A DNA stretch of 64,000 nt from Cellvibrio sp. KY-YJ-3 (lineage in GTDB: Bacteria; Pseudomonadota; Gammaproteobacteria; Pseudomonadales; Cellvibrionaceae). Numbering within the stretch: position 1 is the first letter of the stretch; each line of letters opens with the position of its first letter. The DNA is taken from NCBI RefSeq assembly GCF_008806955.1, contig NZ_CP031727.1:3672001-3736000 (forward strand). The letters run 5' to 3'. Both the position numbers and the translations under genes were made by a program. The notes under the pieces are model-generated. The model did no database searches. It had not been told where the DNA came from and worked only from the letters and a program-made list of their open reading frames with translations. Below, piece after piece: positions 19,510-28,067 of this stretch.

Positions 19510-20028
19510 TCAGAGTGAAGGCGTGATTTTTACTTCACCCAATTCTTTTTTTCCGGCAGCCGTTTGCACGCCAGCAATCGGCCAAGTGAAAGGCACTTTT
19601 ACCAATTCACGACCACCCACTTCACGCGCTGCTTCCACCATAAGCACATAATTACCGGGTTTTAATGTGCCCAGAGGTGCGCTGCCTTCAGTAAAAGTCA
19701 CTGAATGTTTTCCCGGCGCGCGGGTTGCGCCACTGACACCATCAACGGGCATGTCGGTATCGCGACCAATACGACGCCACCACTGGCGCATATCTTTAAG
19801 CCACTCTTCACCCTTATCACTTTTTTCGCCGCGCGATTCCAACTGATACCACACCGCCAAATTAGTGCTCTCGCCTTTTTCATTCTCCAACCAAAGCGCC
19901 ACATAGGGTTTGTGATACTCGGCAACGTCGAGTGCGGGAATCTCTACCGACACATTTAAATCTGCAGCCATGGCGGAGGAAATACTGACTACTGACAACA
20001 GCGAACTTAGTGCATAACGCAAACGCAT
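19510..20028 (-). CDS. Exported DUF2271 protein
   Basis: 172 residues with signal peptide ending 'SAMAADLNV'. The body is typical DUF2271: 'YVALWLENEKGE', 'LAVWYQLESRG', 'GEEWLKDMRQWWRRIG', 'DGVSGATRAPG' and 'GNYVLMVEAAREVGG'. It is a small periplasmic beta-sandwich of unknown activity that recurs with PepSY and DUF4198 genes in iron loci. The ATG at 20028 has GGAG 6 nt upstream; an in-frame start 15 nt earlier would absorb that site. Confidence 0.87.
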   Translation of the reverse strand: MRLRYALSSLLSVVSISSAMAADLNVSVEIPALDVAEYHKPYVALWLENEKGESTNLAVWYQLESRGEKSDKGEEWLKDMRQWWRRIGRDTDMPVDGVSGATRAPGKHSVTFTEGSAPLGTLKPGNYVLMVEAAREVGGRELVKVPFTWPIAGVQTAAGKKELGEVKITPSL

Positions 20029-20055
20029 AATTAACTCCCTCACTTCACATCATTT

Positions 20056-20652
20056 TTAATGGATAAATAATAAAATCAGCACCCAAGGTGCTACCAAACC
20101 CAAGCCCACCATCGGCCAGGTTGCGGGGCGGCCACTCGCGTAGCGTTTTAACAACAGCAAACCTGTTATACAAAAAATAATGCAGGCAATTGCAAAAAAA
20201 TCGAGGAACCAGCTCCATATCACTGGCGTATTTCGCCCTTTGTGTAAATCGTTGAAATAGGAAACCCAACCGCGATCGGTAAGTTCATACAACAATTCAC
20301 CGCTGGTTAAATCCATACTCAACCAAGCATCACCACCGGGGCGCGGTAGCGAGAGATAAATTTCGTCCTCACTCCACTCTGCTAATTGATTGCGAACTTC
20401 AATTTTCTGCGTATCCGCCAACCAAGCGCGCAGCGTTTCTGGCAAGGGTGCTTTTTCTGCGTCCGGCACAGAAATAGCATCCAGTATTTCTGCCGGCAGC
20501 TGCGCTTCTTTGGTGATAATTTCTGGTGTGGCTTTAATATCCGCCGCGTGATTCAACGTAATGCCGGTAATCGCAAATAGCAGCATGCCGATTAAACAAA
20601 TCGCCGAGCTGATCCAATGCCATTCGCGCACACTACCCACATATTTTTTCAT
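20056..20652 (-). CDS. PepSY-associated TM protein (PiuB-like membrane half)
   Basis: 198 residues. TM helix at about 13-33 ('SAICLIGMLLFAITGITLNH'), a periplasmic PepSY-like region, 'DLHKGRNTPVIWSWFLD', and two C-terminal TM helices. This is the PepSY_TM type found as the membrane part of ferric-siderophore reductases (FoxB/PiuB) in Pseudomonas. The histidines near the membrane ('NHAAD', 'DLHKG') could bind haem; that is inference. Lies between the receptor and the DUF2271 gene. A short inverted repeat ccctcg/cgaggg sits in the gap before it. Confidence 0.85.
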   Translation of the reverse strand: MKKYVGSVREWHWISSAICLIGMLLFAITGITLNHAADIKATPEIITKEAQLPAEILDAISVPDAEKAPLPETLRAWLADTQKIEVRNQLAEWSEDEIYLSLPRPGGDAWLSMDLTSGELLYELTDRGWVSYFNDLHKGRNTPVIWSWFLDFFAIACIIFCITGLLLLKRYASGRPATWPMVGLGLVAPWVLILLFIH

Positions 20653-20760
20653 GCTGACTATTTTTGCCTTTCAACAATTGTGCTATTCACGGTTTATCTT
20701 TTTAAAAGAGACACCACCTACCCTCGCTGCAACGAGGGCACTGGTGAAGTGAATAACGGA

Positions 20761-23247
20761 TTAAAATTTGACGTTCACACCCAGCCAAATGTTGCGCGCT
20801 TTGTCTTTGTTGTTGTAATGATCCAGCACCGTTGCCAAATAACCGTCCGCATCACCTGCAGCGACGATACAGTTGGTATCACCCGCAACACATTCAGTAA
20901 ACGTAACATCGTAATCGGTAAAGTCACGATCAAATAAGTTGTTGATACGCGCATTAAAAGTGACTGCCGGGCTTGCGCGGAAGGATGCACCCAAGTGAAA
21001 AATTTCATAGCTCTTGTAATACAGCGCCTCATCAGTATTCACATCCCATGAGCGATAACGATCCGAGTTCAGTTGCGCGGTAAAGAACACATTTAAGTCT
21101 GCCGTTACATCCCAATCCAGCGTGGCATTCGCCATATGTTTGGCAGGGCTTTGACTGCTATCACCTACCGGGCGACCTTTATTCACGCCACTTTTTTGCT
21201 CGCTATCGGTGTAAGTGTAATTGGTGCGCAATGCTAAACCGGGCACTAGTTGAATGCGCCCTGCCAACTCCAGACCTTGAATAACCGCTTTATCGATATT
21301 GACGGTTTTGCTGCTGGTGGCATAACCCAAATCAGCGTACTCACCGGTTTCTGCACAGCTAATATTGGTGGTAGCACCGCAGGGTTGGGAGGCTAACTTA
21401 TCGTCAAAATCGTTGTGGAAAATCGTCGCGTTAAAATTGTGGCCAGCGGCGTGTTGCCAATAAACCGCAAACTCTGTGCTAGTCGTGGTTTCGGGTTTCA
21501 GATCGGGGTTGCCGTACATGGGTGAAGTCCCCTGCCCGCCAAAACCAACCACACCATCATACAACTGGGTGGTTTTCGGGGTTTTAAAACCAGTGCTCAC
21601 GCCACCTTTAAAAGTCCATTGTTCGCTTAGCGTGTATACGCCATATAAGCGTGGGCTCACCTGATCGCCAAACACCTCATGATCGTCATAACGCAAACCA
21701 GCGGTAATCGCCAAGGGGCTGATGACATACCAGGTATCTTCAGCAAACAAGGAGTACATATTGTGTTCTTGCACACCACCGGGCGTGCCGCTTTCCATGC
21801 CAAATACACCGTCCTCCAATTCACCTTGAATAACTTGGGCACCTACGACGGTCACATGCTGCTGGCCAGCCAATTCAAAAGGCATGTCCAGTTTGGCGTC
21901 CAGGGTGTATTGGTTACTGGATAAGGTGCGTTTTCCGCGCGGCAGGAAAGTGCTAGCCGCCAGTGCTTTCCGTTCGGCTTCACTCATCCCGGCATAAGCG
22001 CCAGTACCGTCGAACATCGCCAATAGTTGTTCACGTTCAGCCACGGTGAACGGCAAGGTGCGGCCTTCGTTATTAGTATCCACATACGCCAGGGACACAA
22101 AGCTATTGCCGATATCCCATTTTCCTTCGTGGGTTAACGACCAGGTGTCGCGGGTGAATTCCTGGATGGCGCTGTAGCCGACACGCGGGTTGGCGCGGCG
22201 CGACCAAGTGCCCCCATTGGCAACACACACATTTTCGCGGGTGCCTGCTGCGTCTTTACAGTAATTGGCCGCACTCCAAATACTGTCGATTCCATCCACC
22301 GTACCCACCGGATATTCCTGTACGCCGGAGTCATTGATGCGCGGGGAGTTATCGTATTGCTGCTGCGAGGTTTCGATATCAAACGCGATACTTTGATTGT
22401 CGGTTGGCGTCCAGGAAAGACGCGCCCCCAGGACTTCGTTTTCGTTATCCACGGTTTTACCGCCGCCACCGAAACCCAAGGGGCGATTACGCACTTCACC
22501 ATTGGGGTAAACGATATCCGCATAGGTGGGGTTTGAAGCCAAACGGTTGTAAGAACTGCCACGAACAGCCAGACCCAATTTGCCAGGAATGAGGGGCCCC
22601 ATCACGTTGAAGTCGGTGGTGATATCTTCACCAAAGCTGTCGTCTGTCTGTTGGGTACGGCTATGGCTTACCGACCCCTGCCACTTATCGGTCACTTTTT
22701 TAGTGATGATGTTAATCACACCACCCATGGCATCCGAACCGTACAAAGTAGAGGCTGGGCCGCGAATCACTTCGATACGCTCGATGGCATCCAGCGGCGG
22801 CATATGGCCAAACTGGTTGCCACCAAAACTGTTGGGGTAAATATCACCGTGATTGTTTTGACGTTTTCCATCCACCAGAATCAGGGTGTAATCCGAGCCC
22901 ATCCCCCGCATAGAGATGGTGCCCTGCCCGGTTTTATCGCGGGTTTCGCCAATATCCACACCTTCCAGATCGCGCACGGCGTCCAACAGTGTGGTGTAGG
23001 GGCGTTTACTCAATTCTTCCGCAGTGACTACAGAAATACTGGCGGGTGCATCGGTAATTTTCTGTTCAAAACCAGCTGCAGAAACCACAACTTTTTGCAA
23101 TACGGGTGCCGCTGATGTGGCGGTTTGTGCTGTCGTGCTGGCTTGGGCAAAGGCATGGGTGGATGCCATAAATGCACCCAGCACCACCATTGATGATGCG
23201 GTTAACGGAAGAGAAAAACGGCCAGCCCTGTTGTTTTTTGGGTACAT
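20761..23247 (-). CDS. TonB-dependent outer membrane receptor (FepA/CirA-like)
   Basis: About 828 residues. Signal peptide ending 'HAFAQA', then a plug domain with 'ISVVTAEELSKRPYTTLLDAV', 'GDIYPNSFGGNQFGHMPPLD' and 'IERIEVIRGPASTLYGSDAM', and a 22-strand barrel ending 'NIWLGVNVKF' with the terminal Phe needed for barrel assembly. The plug is most like catecholate siderophore receptors of the IrgA/FepA/CirA group; the ligand is inferred. The ATG at 23247 has AAGGTG 7 nt upstream. First gene of the operon that continues through the PepSY, DUF2271, DUF4198 and flavoreductase genes, behind a candidate Fur site. Confidence 0.93.
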   Translation of the reverse strand: MYPKNNRAGRFSLPLTASSMVVLGAFMASTHAFAQASTTAQTATSAAPVLQKVVVSAAGFEQKITDAPASISVVTAEELSKRPYTTLLDAVRDLEGVDIGETRDKTGQGTISMRGMGSDYTLILVDGKRQNNHGDIYPNSFGGNQFGHMPPLDAIERIEVIRGPASTLYGSDAMGGVINIITKKVTDKWQGSVSHSRTQQTDDSFGEDITTDFNVMGPLIPGKLGLAVRGSSYNRLASNPTYADIVYPNGEVRNRPLGFGGGGKTVDNENEVLGARLSWTPTDNQSIAFDIETSQQQYDNSPRINDSGVQEYPVGTVDGIDSIWSAANYCKDAAGTRENVCVANGGTWSRRANPRVGYSAIQEFTRDTWSLTHEGKWDIGNSFVSLAYVDTNNEGRTLPFTVAEREQLLAMFDGTGAYAGMSEAERKALAASTFLPRGKRTLSSNQYTLDAKLDMPFELAGQQHVTVVGAQVIQGELEDGVFGMESGTPGGVQEHNMYSLFAEDTWYVISPLAITAGLRYDDHEVFGDQVSPRLYGVYTLSEQWTFKGGVSTGFKTPKTTQLYDGVVGFGGQGTSPMYGNPDLKPETTTSTEFAVYWQHAAGHNFNATIFHNDFDDKLASQPCGATTNISCAETGEYADLGYATSSKTVNIDKAVIQGLELAGRIQLVPGLALRTNYTYTDSEQKSGVNKGRPVGDSSQSPAKHMANATLDWDVTADLNVFFTAQLNSDRYRSWDVNTDEALYYKSYEIFHLGASFRASPAVTFNARINNLFDRDFTDYDVTFTECVAGDTNCIVAAGDADGYLATVLDHYNNKDKARNIWLGVNVKF

Positions 23248-23319
23248 CTGCAATCACCTTATCAATAAAAATACGCAAAAAGTAATAATGCGCGCATGTT
23301 ATCGATAAGTATTTACATT

Positions 23320-23338
23320 TACAATGATAACAATTCCT
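23320..23338. promoter_or_regulatory. Candidate Fur box upstream of the FepA-like receptor
   Basis: TACAATGATAACAATTCCT matches 12 of 19 positions of GATAATGATAATCATTATC. It lies about 75 bp upstream of the receptor start in an AT-rich gap, with GTTATCGATAA close by. Moderate support. Confidence 0.5.
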
Positions 23339-23363
23339 ATTTACATAAATTAAATCGGATTAC

Positions 23364-24047
23364 TCAGACATCAGCCCACTGGCGCAACAGGTTGTGATAA
23401 TGGCCTGTCAAACCCAATATTTCGGCGCTATCACCCAGCCTTTGGCGCAGGGACTGGATATTGCAATCCAACTCGTGGAGCAAATTGCGCTGCCAATCGT
23501 CGCGTACCATGCTTTGCGTCCAGAAGAAACTGCACACTCGCTCGCCTTGGGTGACGGGAGCTACCTGGTGCAAGCTGGTGGAGGGATACAAAATCAAATC
23601 GCCTGCGGGCAATTTCACTTCGTGACTGCCGTAGGTGTCTTGCACGATTAACTCGCCACCCTCGTACTCGTCTGGCTCGGATAAAAACAAGGTGGATGAC
23701 ACATCGGTACGCAAGCTGAGGTTAGTGCCCGGCACTAAACGAATCGCACCATCCACATGAAAACCGTAATGTTCGCCACCGGCGTATGCATTAAATAGTG
23801 GTGGCACGATTCGCAATGGCAACGCGGCCGACATAAACAGTGGGTTGGCGTAAAGCGCCGTTAAAATCATTTCGCCCAACGCGCGCGCGACGGGGCCATC
23901 CACCGGCAATTGGCGATTGCGTTTAACCTGAGCCCCCTGCTGCCCTACTGTGGCTTTGCCATCCACCCACTGCGCCTCCTGTAAGCGGGCGCGGCACTCG
24001 GCAACTTGTTGTTTGGTTAATACTTCTGGAATGTGGATTAGCATCAT
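23364..24047 (-). CDS. piuC: Fe(II)/2-oxoglutarate-dependent dioxygenase, PiuC/YbiX family
   Basis: 227 residues starting '[15 protein letters not shown]', as in YbiX. The double-stranded beta-helix core carries the iron ligands in '[10 protein letters not shown]' (H-x-D) and '[13 protein letters not shown]' (His, and Arg for 2-oxoglutarate). In Pseudomonas and E. coli the gene is next to piuA/fiu and Fur-regulated; the substrate is unknown, siderophore modification being one guess. It follows the Fiu-like receptor by 69 bp and a hairpin that may let part of the transcription through. Confidence 0.93.
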   Translation of the reverse strand: MMLIHIPEVLTKQQVAECRARLQEAQWVDGKATVGQQGAQVKRNRQLPVDGPVARALGEMILTALYANPLFMSAALPLRIVPPLFNAYAGGEHYGFHVDGAIRLVPGTNLSLRTDVSSTLFLSEPDEYEGGELIVQDTYGSHEVKLPAGDLILYPSTSLHQVAPVTQGERVCSFFWTQSMVRDDWQRNLLHELDCNIQSLRQRLGDSAEILGLTGHYHNLLRQWADV

Positions 24048-24070
24048 ATCCCCCGCATGCGCGCAATAAA

Positions 24071-24096
24071 TAAAGGGCGCGATAAATCGCGCCCTT
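24071..24096 (-). terminator. Hairpin between the Fiu-like receptor and piuC
   Basis: Stem aagggcgcga/tcgcgccctt (24073-24082 with 24087-24096). On the minus strand it is followed by TTTATTTATT, so it may end most receptor transcripts before piuC. Confidence 0.6.
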
Positions 24097-24116
24097 ACAA
24101 ATGACCAAACAATTAA

Positions 24117-26489
24117 TTAGAAGCTGAAATTCACACCCAACCGTGCCGACAAAGGCGCCCCAGGATAATAGCGTGAACCACCATTATTCAGGCTGGCCAC
24201 ATAATCCTCATCGGTAATATTGAGCAGATTAAGTTGCACACTCAGGTTTTGGTTAATCGGATAGGACGCCATAGCATCAAATACCCAATAATCACCAAAT
24301 TCGTACATAGAGCGGGTGCTCAGGGCAGTTGTATTCACCACACTGGAGCTGACCATAGTATCCACGTAGCGTGCACCGCCACCAATCAACAAGCCGCTGT
24401 CAAAGGTATAGCTGTTCCAGAGGGTAAATGTAGTTTTTGGCGACCATTGGATAGCACCACCCTCGTTATTGCCAGAGGCTTCATTGGCCGGGGTATTCGG
24501 GTTATCCACCGTGCGGTTACCGCGCGTGATTTCGTTGTCCATAAACGCAAGACCAGCGCTGATTTGCCACTTGTCGGTCAATGAACCCACCGCACCAAAC
24601 TCCACACCTTCCACTTGCTTTTCACCCAAAGCAACGGAAGAGCCGTCGGGGTTAGTGGCGATTTCGTTTTCATTGGTACTGCGGAACAGGGCTGCCGTCA
24701 GGAACAGTTTGTTATCCAGCACATTCCATTTAGTGCCCAGCTCGGCGTTAGTACCCTTTTGTGGATCGAGATTAGGGTTATTAATGTTGTTCGCAGCATT
24801 GGTAGTGTTGAGCGCAAAGTTCGCTCCACCCGGTGGCAACTCGGACGTGGCGTAGCTGACATACACAGAGCCATTAGCCGCGGGCTTATACACGCCACCC
24901 AATTTCCAGCCAAACAATTCATCGGTGAGATGCGCATCGCTCGCAAGCAATGTACCCACTGGAACAGTTTGCACCGCTGGTGCAGTCACTGCCGCCTGAC
25001 GGGTGATAACGTCAGTCTTGGTATGGAAGCGATCTGCGCGAACACCGGCGCTTAACTCCCATTGATCATTCAGCGTCACTGTGTCCTGCGCATAGAAGGC
25101 GTAGGTAGTGGTTTCACCATCGGTTTTAGCACCGGTGCGCAACACCGGCTGGAACACATCGCCCGTGCTTGGATTGTAGAGGTTGGCATTAGCCTGCTGC
25201 ACAGTGGTCGATGAAGTCGAAGCGGTAAATGGAAGGCCCAAGGTGTAGTTCAGCTGACTCTCATAGGTGAATTCAACACCGGATACCAAATCGTGTTTGA
25301 TACCACCCGCCTCAAATGAGGCAGACAAATTAGTCTGATTGGTGAGGATCTGGTTAGTTTGATCCTTACCCTGACGCGAGCGGGAAATTGTCCAGGACGC
25401 TGGCTCACTCGGGGTTGTAAAAGTGACCGCATTCACCCCCGTCAAGAGTTGATCCTGATTGGTTCGACCATAGCGCGAGGTATTGCGCAAGGTAACACCC
25501 TCGGCCAAATCCTGTTCGATGCGCACTGTCACCATACTGGCTTTGACATCGTTAAAGTCATTGGTGGAGCCGTAGAAATTTTCAGTATCAACACGTTCGG
25601 GAGTTTGACCGGCCAGTACACCAGTCGCAAAAATCGCGTTGTAATAACCATCCAATCCGATAGTAGACACACCACCATCCGGCACACCGGATTGCTCCGC
25701 TGCAAGAACATTAATGTAGGTGCGAGTATCGGTTCCCAACCCCAACCCGAGAGAGGCGGCAAAACCTTGGGCATTGTTTTCAACCTGGTCACGGCCATCA
25801 ACACCGGCGTCTTGCTTCATCAGGTTAACGCGTAACGCTGAAGTCGTAGACAGGGTTTTATTCACATCGACAGTTGCACGTTTGTAATCACCGGTACCGC
25901 CAGTCACGCTGCCGCTGATGGCATCCTCCTGATTGGCCAGCTTACTGCTGAGGTTTACATAACCGGACGCTGCACCACGGCCGTTATCCACCCCTGCCGG
26001 GCCTTTCGCAATTTCCACTTGTTCGGTATTAAAGGTATCGCGGCTGATGCTACCTAAATCGCGGATACCATCCACAAAAATACTGCCCTGGGTATCAAAC
26101 CCGCGCATAAAAATAGAATCGCCGGTAGAGGTATTACCGTTTTCACCCATCAACATAGTGATACCGGGCGTATTGCGCAGTGCTTCACTTAGGGTGGTCG
26201 CGGCCTGTTGCTGGAACAATTCCTTTTTTACTACCGCGATGGTTTGTGGAGTATCCACCAATGGCTGGGTAAATTTAGGGGAGCTTACCTGCTCGGCCTT
26301 GTAGCTCTCTATCGCCTCTGCTTCAACTCTTACGGTATTCAACTTCTTGGTTGTTTTTGCTGCCTCTTGCGCCACAACCCCAGACGAAGCCAGCAGCAAT
26401 GCAGAAGACAGTGCCGTTGCCCCAAGCTGTAACGCCTTCACGTGCTTTTTGGACACTATAGGTAAGTGAGTAGATTTTCCGATGGTCAT
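24117..26489 (-). CDS. fiu: Catecholate siderophore receptor, Fiu/PiuA type
   Basis: 790 residues. Long signal sequence ending 'SGVVAQEA', TonB-box region ('NTVRVEAEAI'), plug with 'PQTIAVVKKELFQQQAATTL', 'SEALRNTPGITMLMGENGN', 'IFMRGFDTQGSIFVDGIRD' and 'VEIAKGPAGVDNGRGAASGY', and a barrel ending 'LSARLGVNFSF'. These plug motifs are those of Fiu and PiuA, which import ferric catechol and monomer catechol siderophores and siderophore-conjugated beta-lactams with TonB-ExbBD. It is followed by piuC and preceded by tandem Fur sites, fitting iron repression. Confidence 0.94.
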   Translation of the reverse strand: MTIGKSTHLPIVSKKHVKALQLGATALSSALLLASSGVVAQEAAKTTKKLNTVRVEAEAIESYKAEQVSSPKFTQPLVDTPQTIAVVKKELFQQQAATTLSEALRNTPGITMLMGENGNTSTGDSIFMRGFDTQGSIFVDGIRDLGSISRDTFNTEQVEIAKGPAGVDNGRGAASGYVNLSSKLANQEDAISGSVTGGTGDYKRATVDVNKTLSTTSALRVNLMKQDAGVDGRDQVENNAQGFAASLGLGLGTDTRTYINVLAAEQSGVPDGGVSTIGLDGYYNAIFATGVLAGQTPERVDTENFYGSTNDFNDVKASMVTVRIEQDLAEGVTLRNTSRYGRTNQDQLLTGVNAVTFTTPSEPASWTISRSRQGKDQTNQILTNQTNLSASFEAGGIKHDLVSGVEFTYESQLNYTLGLPFTASTSSTTVQQANANLYNPSTGDVFQPVLRTGAKTDGETTTYAFYAQDTVTLNDQWELSAGVRADRFHTKTDVITRQAAVTAPAVQTVPVGTLLASDAHLTDELFGWKLGGVYKPAANGSVYVSYATSELPPGGANFALNTTNAANNINNPNLDPQKGTNAELGTKWNVLDNKLFLTAALFRSTNENEIATNPDGSSVALGEKQVEGVEFGAVGSLTDKWQISAGLAFMDNEITRGNRTVDNPNTPANEASGNNEGGAIQWSPKTTFTLWNSYTFDSGLLIGGGARYVDTMVSSSVVNTTALSTRSMYEFGDYWVFDAMASYPINQNLSVQLNLLNITDEDYVASLNNGGSRYYPGAPLSARLGVNFSF

Positions 26490-26537
26490 GACAAGCCCTT
26501 GTAATAGAAATAAACGGAGCGCCTAGCGCTCGCGCAT

Positions 26538-26578
26538 ACTAACGAGAATCATTATCGATAACAATGATAATAATTCTT
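26538..26578. promoter_or_regulatory. Tandem Fur boxes upstream of the Fiu-like receptor
   Basis: ACTAACGAGAATCATTATC (26538-26556) matches 15 of 19 and AACAATGATAATAATTCTT (26560-26578) matches 14 of 19 positions of the Fur consensus. They lie 50-90 bp upstream of the receptor and in the gap shared with the divergent gene at 26723, which could therefore also respond to iron. Confidence 0.78.
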
Positions 26579-26722
26579 GTTTCTTTTTGTTAATTTTACT
26601 TATTACGGCTTTTTTACACGCCACTCAGGAGGGAGGTCATTTGACTTATTGACATATAACTAAAAGCGATTAATCTTCATTATCTATATTACAATATGCA
26701 CCAATATTGGAGCTATTAACCC

Positions 26723-27538
26723 ATGCACGTCCCCTCTCGCCCCGTCTTGCTCGTGTTGTATTGCCTGACCGCGTTATTGGTCGGGGCGAGCAGCGGGAGC
26801 AATGCGGAACAAAAGGCCCCGGTGACAGAGGCAGCGGGTGCAGCCGCATCCGTGGATGGTGTACACCTACGCCTCGGCGCCGAAAACTCCTGGCCACCTT
26901 ATAGTGATGAACAGGGGCAAGGCATTTCTACCGATCTCATCAAAGCCGCCTTTGCCAATCGTGGAGTAGTACTCAGCTTCCAGGTACTTCCCTATGCGCG
27001 CGTCCTGCACGATTTGGCCTCCGGTAAAATTGATGGCGGTTTTAACGTAAGTCGCCAAGCCACCACCGAAAACAAATATATTTTTGGTGAGGTGCCGCTA
27101 CTCAGCGTCAAGGCTTATTGGTTTTTTATGGCAGGCACTCACAGCAACATCAAATCTTTTAATGATCTGCCGGATAATTTTCGCGTTGGCGTAATCCGCG
27201 ACTACGAATACGGGGATGATTACGAAATTCATCGCCACCGGTTTAACGAGATACGAGTATCCCAACAGTCGCAAATTATTCGCATGCTAAAACAAGGGCG
27301 TATCGATGCAGGAATCATGTTTGAACGCGAAGCCGAATTTGCCATGCGACAAATGCAACTCAAAAGCAGCGTGTTTGATAAACGTTTTTTAAATCACGAG
27401 GGCGATGTATACGTCGCCTTCTCACACAAAAGCCCCAGGGCACGGTGGATGGCACAAGAGTTGGACAAAGGGCTGTTGATGCTCAAGGAGACGGGGGAGT
27501 ATGATCGCATGCTCTCAGACACCAGCAAGGAGCCATGA
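26723..27538 (+). CDS. Exported solute-binding protein-like (SBP_bac_3)
   Basis: 271 residues. Signal peptide (residues ~1-29), a low-complexity linker, then a periplasmic-binding-protein type II fold: 'LRLGAENSWPPYSDEQGQGI', 'VLPYARVLHDLASGKIDGGF', 'FNDLPDNFRVGVIRDYEYGD', 'MLKQGRIDAGIMFEREAE' and 'MAQELDKGLLMLKETGEYDR'. Proteins of this kind bind amino acids or similar small ligands. There is no ABC permease or ATPase nearby, so it may be an orphan sensor or scavenger and not a transporter part. RBS GGAG 10 nt upstream. Its stop overlaps the next start (ATGA), so it is the first gene of a three-gene operon. Confidence 0.85.
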   Translation: MHVPSRPVLLVLYCLTALLVGASSGSNAEQKAPVTEAAGAAASVDGVHLRLGAENSWPPYSDEQGQGISTDLIKAAFANRGVVLSFQVLPYARVLHDLASGKIDGGFNVSRQATTENKYIFGEVPLLSVKAYWFFMAGTHSNIKSFNDLPDNFRVGVIRDYEYGDDYEIHRHRFNEIRVSQQSQIIRMLKQGRIDAGIMFEREAEFAMRQMQLKSSVFDKRFLNHEGDVYVAFSHKSPRARWMAQELDKGLLMLKETGEYDRMLSDTSKEP

Positions 27539-28062
27539 TGCAAAAAGCCATTCACTTACTCACTAGCATTCTGCTAATGCTAATAACCGCTTGTTCCACA
27601 CCACCTCAGCCTGAGTCAACGATAATCGAACACCCCAATTCAAGCGATTTGCTAGAGCCGATAATGCTCGGCAACAACACCACAGTAATCAAATTCACTA
27701 TACCCATGTATGCCGAAGCAAATTTTCGGTTACTCGATACAAAGCATTACCGCCACAAATTTGATTATGTAGCGAATATAAATTTTAACGATAAGGATTG
27801 TATAAATGGCCATAATGCTGCACTGGAATACAAACAAAACCTCAACGATCATTACGCCAGATATTTTGATAATCCCGCCAAATGGAATCAGCAGAACATC
27901 CTTTTACTCAAGCTAAGCCAAAATAAAAAAGAGCTAACCGCAACACTCAACAATGAAACGATCACGATTAACACAATCAAACCTATCCGTTTTTTACATA
28001 TCACGAGTGAACCGGAGCACCTAAAACTCCAAAGCGTTCAGGTACTTAACAACAAGGAATAA
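27535..28062 (+). CDS. Small lipoprotein of unknown function
   Basis: 175 residues. Signal peptide with lipobox 'LMLITAC' and Cys at about residue 20; the following residues 'STPPQPES' do not include Asp at +2, suggesting outer-membrane sorting. The mature part is beta-rich, charged and shows 'IPMYAEANFRLLDTKHYRHK' and one cysteine ('DKDCINGH'). I recognise no family. More AT-rich than the preceding gene. Overlaps the upstream gene by 4 bp and is 5 bp from the next, so the three proteins probably act together in the envelope. Confidence 0.78.
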   Translation: MMQKAIHLLTSILLMLITACSTPPQPESTIIEHPNSSDLLEPIMLGNNTTVIKFTIPMYAEANFRLLDTKHYRHKFDYVANINFNDKDCINGHNAALEYKQNLNDHYARYFDNPAKWNQQNILLLKLSQNKKELTATLNNETITINTIKPIRFLHITSEPEHLKLQSVQVLNNKE

Positions 28063-28067
28063 CGTTT

